Source: Sanchytrium tribonematis | Lineage: Eukaryota > Sanchytriomycota > Sanchytriomycetes > Sanchytriales > Sanchytriaceae | Length of the DNA stretch: 10,886 nt | NCBI GenBank assembly: GCA_018985235.1 | Contig: JADGIG010000277.1 | Location: 1-10,886, forward strand | Reading direction: 5' to 3' | In this document: positions 1 through 7,043 of the stretch, piece by piece | How the letters are laid out: each line of letters opens with the position of its first letter | Position numbering within the stretch: the stretch's first letter is position 1 | Position numbers and translations under genes: made by a program | The notes under the pieces: model-generated | What the model was told of the DNA's origin: nothing | What the model saw: only the letters and a program-made list of their open reading frames with translations | Database searches by the model: none

Positions 1-392
1 TCAGGCAATTCACCATAAAGTGTGACTTTGTTTTGAAATCCATTTTGAACAAGTAATTTAATCATGGCAATTTGATGGTTTTGAATCGCATGATCTAATG
101 GATATTGACTATTTGAATTCATTGTATCCAATTGTGACTTGGATATTTGTTTGAATCCATTCAAATACATTTCTAATATTTGTGGATGACTCCATTGGAT
201 AATGGCATGTGTCATGGTCATTGGTGGCATATCTGGATGATTTGGATCAGATAATAATGCCATTGGATCATTAAATCCATTGAACAATGCAGTACATTCA
301 TCGATTTTACTATTTTGCAATATTTCAATGTAGGATGTTTGTGGGGACATGAATGGAATTGAAAATAGAGAAAAGAGAAGCAACATGGTCAT
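1..392 (-). CDS. Secreted ankyrin-like family protein, paralog 0 (3' end beyond window)
   Basis: This open frame runs from ATG 392-390 off the left edge, giving 130 codons without a stop. It starts with a hydrophobic signal peptide (MTMLLLFSLFSIPFMS). After a linker comes the family core, at about residues 93-118: S-Q-Y-P-L-D-H-A-I, then I-A-M-I-K-L-L-V-Q-N-G-F. This matches the ankyrin pattern (loop, P-L-x-x-A, second helix, G-turn), with Asp in place of the usual His after P-L. The second half and any coiled-coil tail lie outside the window. The gene is divergent from the LRR gene, with 220 bp between the two starts. A TATCAAACAT box sits directly over the start codon, as in the other paralogs. 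ATG 386-384 is an alternative start that keeps the signal peptide. Family membership is clear, but the function is unknown. Confidence 0.8.
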   Translation of the reverse strand, partial: MTMLLLFSLFSIPFMSPQTSYIEILQNSKIDECTALFNGFNDPMALLSDPNHPDMPPMTMTHAIIQWSHPQILEMYLNGFKQISKSQLDTMNSNSQYPLDHAIQNHQIAMIKLLVQNGFQNKVTLYGELP

Positions 393-612
393 GTTTGATA
401 TGGGGGAATGTCTATGAGTTCAAATGATATCAAATGATGCTATTTTGGTGTCATTTGGGGTATCAGATGATTTAGAATATGAAACAAATGAGCAAATACC
501 ATTCAATCAAACCATTCTTGGTAGACAGCATCGCATGTTTCTATTTAAGGTCCAGATGTTCTATACGTGATCTCAATTGAAACAACTAGGTCAAATAAAG
601 TTTTTTCTGAAA
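393..612. promoter_or_regulatory. Divergent promoter region between paralog 0 and the LRR gene
   Basis: This 220-bp gap separates two divergent starts. On the side of paralog 0 it holds the family TATCAAACAT box (392-400), then degenerate relatives of the upstream family elements (GGTGTCATTTGGGGTATCAGATGA around 449-471, in pieces). On the LRR side, TATTTAAG at 542-549 lies about 65 bp before ATG 613 and is a reasonable TATA-like candidate. No gene is supported here. Frames that appear to begin at GTG 567 or TTG 577 use non-ATG starts and are not credible in a eukaryote. Confidence 0.4.
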
Positions 613-2606
613 ATGAATGTTACTTTAAAAAAGATACTAGTGCTCTATATGACCATGATTACGTGTATATCAGGTATCTCTACAGATTGCCCCACATTGA
701 TGAACTTATTAAGAGGTTTAAATATGCATTTGACCAATTTGGACCTTTTTCAAAGAATTCCAATGGATTGTTGTAATTATTTCAGTTCAGATACTTCTGG
801 ATACATTGCGACATACTGCGAGGGCTATGGCTCATCTCAAGTCATTAAAGGATTGAATATCGGGAATTTTAAACTTAATGGGACCATTCAAAGTCAATAT
901 ATTCCAGGAAACATGACTGTTTTAGATATCAGAAATACTGCATTAAATTGCTCTATTCCTGGAGATTTACCCAATCAATTGGTTGGACTTTATCTGCTTG
1001 ATAATGCACTTCAAGGTGCCATTCCAAACACATTACCAGCTAATTTAGTCGAATTTGAAGTGACAAACAATCAATTGACTGCTTTACCCACTTCCTTCCC
1101 TTCTAGCATGACTTATCTCAATTTGAATAACAATGGATTTACTACAATGCCAAATTTGCCACCAAATATTGAGATTGTGAATATTGAAAATAACTTCATT
1201 TTTGAAAAAATGCCTAGTCACTTTCCAAATAGTTTACGCGTGCTGACAGCCAATAGAAACATAATTTATGGATCTATTTCTGCGAATATATCGATTGGAT
1301 CACTACGTCTTAATTATAATCAAATTAATGAAAGTATTTCTGATTTTCCGGAACAACTTTATGAATTACGTGTGAATAACAATTTTATAACGGGTCATTT
1401 ACCCCAAAAATGGCCAGATGCGTTGAGCACTCTTGATGTCAGTCATAATTTACTATCGGGAAATATTAAAAATGTCAGTGTCATGACTTCCATTTATTTT
1501 TATGATTATTCGTGGAATTTGTTCACTGGAAATCTTCCAAGTTTGCACGTCTCTGATTCAATGACAATAGATTTCTCACATAATGAACTATCAGGGGACA
1601 TTGATCTGGGATATACTATCATCAACGACTTGAGATTAAATCACAACAAATTTAAGAAATTTCCAAAATCTTTGCCTCAATATTTAGAATCTTTTAAAAT
1701 GAATAACAATGAGATGTCTGGTACTATCAAGTACATTTTTGAGAGTACGTTAAAGAATATTGATATATCATGTAATAATTTTACAGGAAATGTACCGAAT
1801 TGGCCAATTTATCAATCCATTTATTGGCCATTTGATGATTCTCGCGTCTCATTCAACATTTCCCACAACAAATTCACTGGCAATATCCCATATAATCTAA
1901 GTTTTATTCCTACACTAGATGTTTCCCATAATTATTTGAGTGGATGCATCGATTTCCAATTGACTGGAAAATATTACTTTTTAAATCATAATTATTTAAG
2001 TGGCAATTTGTCATTTGATGCACCATTTACACTATATTTACAAAATAATAGTCTATTGGATGTGTCTATTGCAAATGAAATGAATTTGCAGCAATGTGAT
2101 TTGAGTGAAAATCCATTAGGGGTGTTTGATAAAACATTTTACAATCTCTGCAATTGGACATTTGTAAATGAGACATACTATAAAACCAGTTGCGACATTA
2201 AAATATTTGGATTTGAGCCAGTTGAGATCACTACGACTCAAATTAAATCGACTACAGTCCCTCCCACTGTTATAAAGCGTATATTATCATTTACATAGGT
2301 CCCACGCGTATTGTAACGCAACCAACACAATTGACAACCACTATATCATCTGAGTTATCACTATTTGAGACTCAATTAGAGTCTGTAACAGAATTACAGT
2401 CCATAAGCACTATTGAAGATATTCTCACTCAATTTGAATCTATCCCATTCACAATTACATGGTCACCCACCATCACCATCAAAATTGGTATAAATGCCAT
2501 GATCATTGGTATATTTTTAAGTAAAACACCATTTAAATGGAAAAGTAAAACAAAACGTCATTTACAATCAAGTGGTTTCACTACGACATCCAATTATGGT
2601 GTTTAA
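613..2606 (+). CDS. Secreted/surface leucine-rich-repeat protein with C-terminal membrane anchor (frame broken once near 2278)
   Basis: ATG 613 is chosen because it puts a classical signal peptide (MNVTLKKILVLYMTMITCIS) at the N-terminus. A cysteine cap follows (Cys26, C53-C54, C69), then about 19 LRRs of 20-24 residues spanning roughly residues 95-515. They follow the style L-P-x-x-L-x-x-L-x-V-x-x-N-x-L-x-G-x-I-P, and a Cys-containing C-cap ends them. There are many N-x-S/T sequons. A Thr/Pro-rich linker starts near residue 545. The first frame stops at TAG 2296-2298. The next frame, open from 2247 to TAA 2604, continues the Thr-rich linker, then a moderately hydrophobic segment (about PTITIKIGINAMIIGIFLS) and a basic tail with F-K-W-K-S-K-T-K-R. 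One gene with a single break is the simplest reading. The break could be one lost base, or a 20-nt GT-AG intron at 2279-2298 that restores a 657-aa protein. The first frame alone would encode a 561-aa secreted protein. The likely role is adhesion or ligand binding at the cell surface, which is inference. Confidence 0.75.
2279..2298 (+). other. Candidate 20-nt intron in the LRR gene
   Basis: The segment GTATATTATCATTTACATAG begins GTATAT and ends ATAG. Its phase is exactly right: removing it joins C|GT into an Arg codon and gives the linker ...V-P-P-T-V-I-K-R-P-T-R-I-V-T-Q-P-T-Q..., which is uniform in composition. Without removal, the stop at 2296 ends the frame. Twenty nucleotides is far below the usual minimum intron length. 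Introns this short are known only in a few lineages, such as chlorarachniophyte nucleomorphs and some ciliates. A plain one-base deletion is the competing explanation, favoured by similar breaks elsewhere in the window. Confidence 0.25.
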
Positions 2607-2634
2607 TAAATAGTCACACAGCACATCATTTATT
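2605..2634. terminator. Facing poly(A) signals of the LRR gene and paralog 1
   Basis: On the plus strand AATAAA at 2605-2610 overlaps the LRR stop codon (TAATAAA). On the minus strand AATAAA occupies 2634-2629, directly before the TGA at 2628-2626 that ends the corrected frame of paralog 1. The two genes therefore converge with only a few bases between their 3' processing signals. These are hexamer matches only; no transcript data are available. Confidence 0.5.
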
Positions 2635-3425
2635 ATATGTTTGCATCTTTTCTAGCAATTTAATTCGATATTTTTTCAATTCTTCAATTTATCCCTTTTA
2701 CAATTATCATAAGCTTCATTTACACCATCAAGTTGATTTTGTAACCATTTCAATATATCTCGAGTCAATCTCAATTGAATCTCAGCTAATGTATCATTGG
2801 TTTCATGCTTCAATTGTCTCTTTACAGTCTTCAATGCCATTTCCATTTCATTTAAATCAAATGAATAATTGTTATAAATAGATTCAAATTGATCAGGATT
2901 CAATTGAATCGTAAAATCCAATATGCCAATTTTCTCAGATTTCTCTATCTCATGCCAATATTCATTACCGCGTTTAATAGGTCCAAAAAACCCATTGTTA
3001 TTCTGATCATATGCTTGTTTTCTCTTGATCATTTGAGTCACAAATTCATTTAATTTTCCCATTTCTCCATGTGATTTGCTAATATGCGTATATCCAAGTG
3101 CAATTAAATCCATTAATGAAATCATGTCATTGCGTTCAATGGCTATATCTAATGGAAATTTGCCATTATTATCTTGAATATCCAATGCGGTATTGCCATT
3201 CAGATATTCATCGACTAATTCTTGATTAGCTGGATTACTGCTAGTTTTAATACGGCTAAATAAAGTATTCTGATTTGGTGCTACACGAGCAGCATTGTCA
3301 GTGGATGGGTCCATTCGTTGTACGCCAATGGGCCATGCGATTGATGATTTGTATGGTAAATTGGTTGCCGTATTTCCAATACTTGGTGTTGCTACACTTG
3401 CAAATACGACAGCAATGGACCACAT
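2626..3425 (-). CDS. Secreted ankyrin-like family protein, paralog 1 (coiled-coil tail out of frame)
   Basis: ATG 3425 gives a short signal peptide (MWSIAVVFASVATPSIG) and lies just after the family GGATCAAACA box. The first frame is 249 aa, ending at TGA 2678-2676. A polar linker covers residues 20-70. The ankyrin-like core is about 81-113 (L-D-I-Q-D-N-N-G-K-F-P-L-D-I-A-I, then L-I-A-L-G-Y). The second helical segment is about 167-200 (I-L-D-F-T-I-Q-L-N-P-D-Q-F). A charged tail follows. In the alternative frame, open from about 2694 to TGA 2626, the sequence reads I-E-E-L-K-K-Y-R-I-K-L-L-E-K-M-Q-T-Y-N-K. This is a convincing coiled coil of the kind other paralogs carry, and it ends on an AATAAA. 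One missing base near 2690 (for example TTGGAA read as TTGAA) would join them into 266 aa. As written, the protein ends early. Its function is unknown. Confidence 0.75.
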
Positions 3426-3527
3426 GGACTGTGTTTGATCCTAGTTTGAAATATGGTGTCATATGGTGTCATATGGCACAAGGATCACGTGTGGATAGGG
3501 GATATGACAATGGCGTGATTTATGAAA
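3426..3527 (-). promoter_or_regulatory. Promoter of paralog 1 with a 10-bp tandem repeat
   Basis: Moving away from the ATG there are three parts. TTCAAACTAGGATCAAACA lies at 3450-3432. A tandem ATATGGTGTC repeat covers 3451-3476 in about 2.6 copies. Last come the shared upstream elements: GGGGATATGACAATGGCGT at 3498-3516, preceded by CACGTG at 3487-3492. The same block occurs twice in front of paralog 2. This is a conserved arrangement read from sequence; binding factors are not known. Confidence 0.5.
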
Positions 3528-4408
3528 CTAGAATTTATTTTGAGAAATGAATAGAAATCTATGATACTTTCTAATCAAAGCATTGTATTGATCGATTTTA
3601 TCTTGATATTGCTGTTTATGGAAACCTTCTACTTTGGCCATTTCTTCTTCATTCTTTTTGAGGCCAATTTTTGCTTTCTCAACAATATCATAGGCTAAAA
3701 GGCGTTTAATATACTCTAATGCGACAATTGACTGTTGATCAGATTCATTGTTGTGTAATAATTGATCATTCGCATGATCAAATGCCTTATCCAAGTCAGC
3801 TAACATAAAATTATTTTTATGTCTATCATAAATAAAATCAAAATCCAATGGATTCCATAATACTGCCATATCCAAAAGACTTTTTTCGTGAAATCTGACT
3901 TGTGAATAATGAAAGCTAAAAAACTTTCTCAATCCCTTTTTGCTATCATATTTCTTCTTTTGTGAAACCATCAATTTCACAAATTCAGAAAATTCCCCAT
4001 TAGAATTGGATCCAATATTCTTGAAACCATATTGCACTAATATATCTGCCACTGCCACTAAATTGTTTTCAATTGCCAAATCCAATGGGGTGTTGCCATT
4101 TTCATCTGCAACATCAAATCGGCCAAATTACCAGACTGTCCAATGTAATCATCAAGAAATGTCTTTAATTTTCCACGCTCATTGGATTTGACAATATCAG
4201 AGAAAGTAGCCGGATTGAATAAATCAATGCGAATTGGTGGTCTCTTATCAGAAACACCTAATTTTGCAGCTTTTTTGGGATTGCTTCCTCCACGAATACT
4301 GGTAGCAACTTGATGACCCAATGCATTAACTGCTGTAGTTGCTAATCCAGTATGTGGTCTTACTAAATGTCCCATTACAAATACGACAACAAGTACAATT
4401 GACAACAT
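3528..4408 (-). CDS. Secreted ankyrin-like family protein, paralog 2 (one-base frame break near 4115)
   Basis: ATG 4408 is preferred over the far-upstream ATG 4570. It starts the signal peptide (MLSIVLVVVFVMGHLV) and follows GGATCAAACA at the family spacing, whereas the upstream codons are promoter repeats read as protein. The first frame covers residues 1 to about 98 (ending S-G-N-L-A-D-L), then runs to a stop at 4058. The neighbouring frame resumes exactly where the family pattern requires: D-V-A-D-E-N-G-N-T-P-L-D-L-A-I, then L-V-Q-Y-G-F-K-N-I, a second segment (L-L-D-M-A-V-L-W-N-P-L-D-F), and a Lys/Glu-rich coiled-coil tail to TAG 3528. Restoring one base near 4115 gives 293 aa. Paralog 3 reads straight through the same position (T-E-L-D-V-E-D-K-N-G-N-T-P-L-D), so the join is secure at family level. 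It is either a recent pseudogene or an assembly base loss. Confidence 0.75.
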
Positions 4409-4560
4409 GTCTCTGTTTGATCCTTGTTTGTAAAATGGGGTATTGCCAAATAGAATAGCAGCACGTGCTGAAAGGGGGTATGACAATGACGTCATTTTAA
4501 AGAAAACGTGATAACCACGTGTTGAAAGGGGATATGACAATGACGTCATTTTTAAAACAT
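4409..4560 (-). promoter_or_regulatory. Promoter of paralog 2 with duplicated CACGTG...TGACGTCA module
   Basis: The family box (TGTTTGATCCTTGTTTG on the plus strand) lies at 4414-4430. Two near-identical copies of a block of about 38 bp follow at 4462-4499 and 4516-4553, a 54-bp offset. Each has CACGTG (4462-4467; 4516-4521), then GAAAGGGG, TATGACAA and the palindrome TGACGTCA (4487-4494; 4541-4548). TGACGTCA is the classical CRE/ATF site bound by bZIP factors, and CACGTG is the E-box/G-box core. Use of these sites here is inferred from their conservation upstream of several paralogs. Confidence 0.6.
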
Positions 4561-4576
4561 TCAATTTCACATCAAT

Positions 4577-5274
4577 TTATTCAAGATGCATTTGATATGC
4601 TTTATATTCCTTAATCTTTGCTTCTAATTGTACTACATCCCATTGATATGCTTGTAATGCCAAATCATCACCCTCTAAGTGACTTGCTTCATCACGTGAA
4701 TCTTGTAATACTCAAACAAATTTCTATTTTGATGTAATCTCACTTGAGAATAATGGATTCCCTTGAATAGCCATTTCCTGCTATCATATTCTTGTTTTCT
4801 TTTAATCATTAATTGCACAAATTGGTTAAATGAATAGTCATCTGAAATGGGTTTCATTTGAATATTCTTGAAACCATATTGTACCAATACAACAGCCACT
4901 GCTACCAAATTGTTTTTAATGGCCACATCTAAGGGCGTGTTGCCATTTTTATCCTCAACATCCAATTCGGTGATACCATCTGATTGTTCTTTGTAATATT
5001 TGAGAAAATGCGCCAAATTGACAGGATTATTTCTAATAATCATGTGTTTGAAATTGAATGAATTAGTTAAATCAAGGCCAAATAAATTCTGACGCCATGG
5101 ACTGGGTGGTTCGGATGTTTTGGCTTTTCGATGTGCATCATTATTTGGAAATACTATTTTATGCTCCTGATTTACTAGCGTACCAAATTCTTGAGAAGAG
5201 TTCATCAAATCTAATAAATTTACATGGTTGATAGGTACATTTGGGCCAAATCCAAATACAATTACAATGAACAT
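4577..5274 (-). CDS. Secreted ankyrin-like family protein, paralog 3 (internal deletion and frame break)
   Basis: ATG 5274 follows GGATCAAACA and begins a signal peptide (MFIVIVFGFGPNV). The ankyrin-like core, about residues 100-132 (L-D-V-E-D-K-N-G-N-T-P-L-D-V-A-I, then L-V-Q-Y-G-F-K-N-I), is very close to paralog 2, including at DNA level, so the two are a recent duplicate pair. After the shared H-Y-S-Q-V-R motif paralog 3 lacks the N-P-x-x-F segment and roughly 60-70 residues found in paralog 2. Its first frame ends at TAG 4677-4675 (199 aa). A second frame, open from about 4725 to TAA 4577, reads as a helical tail (E-A-S-H-L-E-G-D-D-L-A-L-Q, then V-V-Q-L-E-A-K-I-K-E-Y) and ends on AATAAA. 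One base restored near 4725 gives 232 aa. It is a shortened, probably decaying, member. Confidence 0.7.
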
Positions 5275-5440
5275 GTCCGTGTTTGATCCTTGTTTGAAAA
5301 AGGATTTGAAAATATGTATTTTATTTCTGAATAGACTAATTTAAATGGTAAGTCTGTTGGTAATACCGGATCTGTGATTTTAAAGTATCAATTTGAATTA
5401 ATAAATACCGTGTCATTAGATCGCTCATAAATTTTTTTTT
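5275..5440 (-). promoter_or_regulatory. Promoter of paralog 3 and 3' flank of paralog 4
   Basis: TTCAAACAAGGATCAAACA (plus-strand complement at 5280-5298) sits six bases from the ATG of paralog 3. It is the best-preserved copy of the family box together with that of paralog 1. No TGACGTCA or CACGTG is visible in the rest, unlike the neighbours. The left part of the gap is otherwise AT-rich. T/A homopolymers at 5431-5455 mark the end of paralog 4. I see no gene. Confidence 0.45.
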
Positions 5441-6918
5441 CTAATTTTTTTTATTTTTGGATTTTCTTTCATTTCCAAACCACCTCAATTCTTTCAATTT
5501 TTTTGCCGGACTTATCATATTCAAATCACTATTCATTGAATATTTAAAAACTTCAACAACCAAATCAAATTCTGATTTTGTCAATATCCGTCGCACTCTA
5601 TCATTATATTGAAAATACGCACTGTTTTCTTCAAAGCACAAATCATACTTAATATCGCCATACAACAATTCATACAAAGTTTTTCCATAAGTGACGACAT
5701 CATAAATATCAGATCGAATCGTTTGTCTATCATTAAATTGTTTAGGGGCGTATAATGGAGTGGTCAAGCGATCATAACTTAAATCGATATATTGAATCTT
5801 ATCTACATTTTCAAAATCGATTAATTTAAATTCGCCATCAACCTCCACAACATTACTTGGTTTTAAGTCCATATGATGTAAATTTTTCTCGTGTAAATAC
5901 AATAATCCATTAGAATATCTACGGACATACGATAAAATATATCCCTAGTTAACGTAAAAGATCCACGAAGATACAATTTAGATAAATCACCTAGTCCCTT
6001 TTCAGAATACCAATCAAACCCATAAGAATTTAGATCTATGCGTAATATATTTATCAAGTTTTCTGGTTGATCCATTTGAATCTGTTTCAAAATGTGGAAC
6101 AATTCTATCCCATATTGTTTTCTTACACACTCTAAACTGATGGCCATGAAATCCATCCGTATGAATTGCTGGTTCAGGTTCAATTTATCCACTTTATTGG
6201 CACTTGGTTTTAATTTCAACAAGATTTGTTTAATCAATGCCAAGCAATATTCCAATTCATCAGAATCAAATGAATGTCGCTTTAATAAATACTCAAAATC
6301 AAATGGATTGAATAATGCAGTGTATTCCAATATGCCATAATCCATTGCATCTCTCCAAAATGTCTTTATTTTATTGATTTTCAAATGCCAATAAGGAGTG
6401 AAAGTTGAGTGTTGTCCATAATGGCGTGTCAATTGTGCTTGTTGACTGACCATTTTATGGATTAATGTCAACCAATCTTGATTCCATTCATTCATTTCGT
6501 CATGAGTGAGTTTCATGAATCTGAAATTGAATCCGATTAAAATATCAATCATGGCCATTTGATTGGTTGAAAAGGCCACATCTAATGGAAATGACTCATG
6601 TTCATTTACAATATCCAAATCAGATGGATTCAGACCATGCGATGCATAATCTTTGAGATAATTCAAAAGTGCATCTGGATTTTTAGATGAAATCTTGTCA
6701 AAGATTAATGGGAATGCGTGATAATGTGCTGCATGTGTTGCATGTACTACATGTGCTGCATGTGTCGTTGGTGCATCTACTGATGATAAATGGGCTACTT
6801 TTGCACTTTTAACAGAATGCACAGAATCATCTGCATAAATGGGTGGTGTTTGAGTGCTTATATCCCCCAATGGACCCACTGCCATATTTGCAAGTAGTAG
6901 TGCAATACAAATCAACAT
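5441..6918 (-). CDS. Secreted ankyrin-like family protein fused to a protein-kinase domain, paralog 4 (frame break near 5936)
   Basis: ATG 6918 follows GGGATCAAACC. The signal peptide is residues 1-19. A His/Ala repeat (H53, 56, 59, 62, 65, 67) precedes the family core (about 100-130, F-P-L-D-V-A-F, then I-L-I-G-F-N-F) and the second segment (I-L-E-Y-T-A-L-F-N-P-F-D-F). From about residue 265 the tail is replaced by kinase-like sequence: helix C/beta-4 (E-L-F-H-I-L-K-Q-I, then N-L-I-N-I-L) and the hinge region (G-L-G-D-L-S-K). At residue 326 the frame breaks. The next frame continues as helix E, the catalytic loop H-M-D-L-K-P-S-N (D351, K353, N356), the D-F-E metal site (D368), T-P-L-Y-A-P-K, and R-S-D-I-Y-D-V-V-T-Y-G, ending at TAG 5441. 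Joined, this is 492 aa. HRD is HMD, DFG is DFE and APE is APK. A glycine loop is not visible, and the beta-3 Lys seems absent (M-A-I-S). Either a pseudokinase or a divergent kinase is possible. Joining by one base gives the normal spacing from hinge to catalytic loop, so an intron is unlikely. Confidence 0.75.
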
Positions 6919-7043
6919 GGTTTGATCCCTATTTATCCCAGTTTGAAATATGATGAAATGTTCAAGTTGAAGACATCATTTTAAACAAATGTGAATTTTG
7001 ATGGATTGTCGCAATAAAACATCAAATATTATTTACTTATTGT
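6919..7043 (-). promoter_or_regulatory. Promoter of paralog 4 and 3' flank of paralog 5
   Basis: The family box is split here. GGATCAAACC touches the ATG at 6919-6928, and TTCAAACTGGGAT lies further out at 6935-6947. GACATCATTTTAAAC at 6971-6985 is a one-base variant of the GACGTCATTTTAA element. No CACGTG is seen. The remaining AT-rich DNA is the short 3' flank of paralog 5. Confidence 0.4.

Noticed and set aside
567-776. Plus-strand open frame beginning at GTG 567
   Set aside because: It has no ATG start, overlaps the LRR gene in another frame, and shows no domain; it is a shadow of the signal-peptide and cap region.
3275-3550. Plus-strand open frame of 91 codons opposite paralog 1 and its promoter
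   Set aside because: It is antisense to the family core and promoter, has no recognisable domain, and its composition mirrors the complementary gene.
4409-4570. Upstream in-frame extension of paralog 2 containing M-T-S-L-S-Y-P-L-S twice
   Set aside because: The repeated peptide is the duplicated TGACGTCA promoter block read as protein; the signal peptide and family box place the start at 4408.
5934-5945. Canonical -1 slippery heptamer at the kinase break
   Set aside because: In the upstream frame the bases read A-TTT-TAT, which does not fit X-XXY-YYZ, so classical -1 frameshifting is not supported there.
5930-6000. A short intron to explain the break in the kinase domain
   Set aside because: Every GT-AG pair tried either has the wrong phase or removes helix E; a single missing base gives the correct kinase length.
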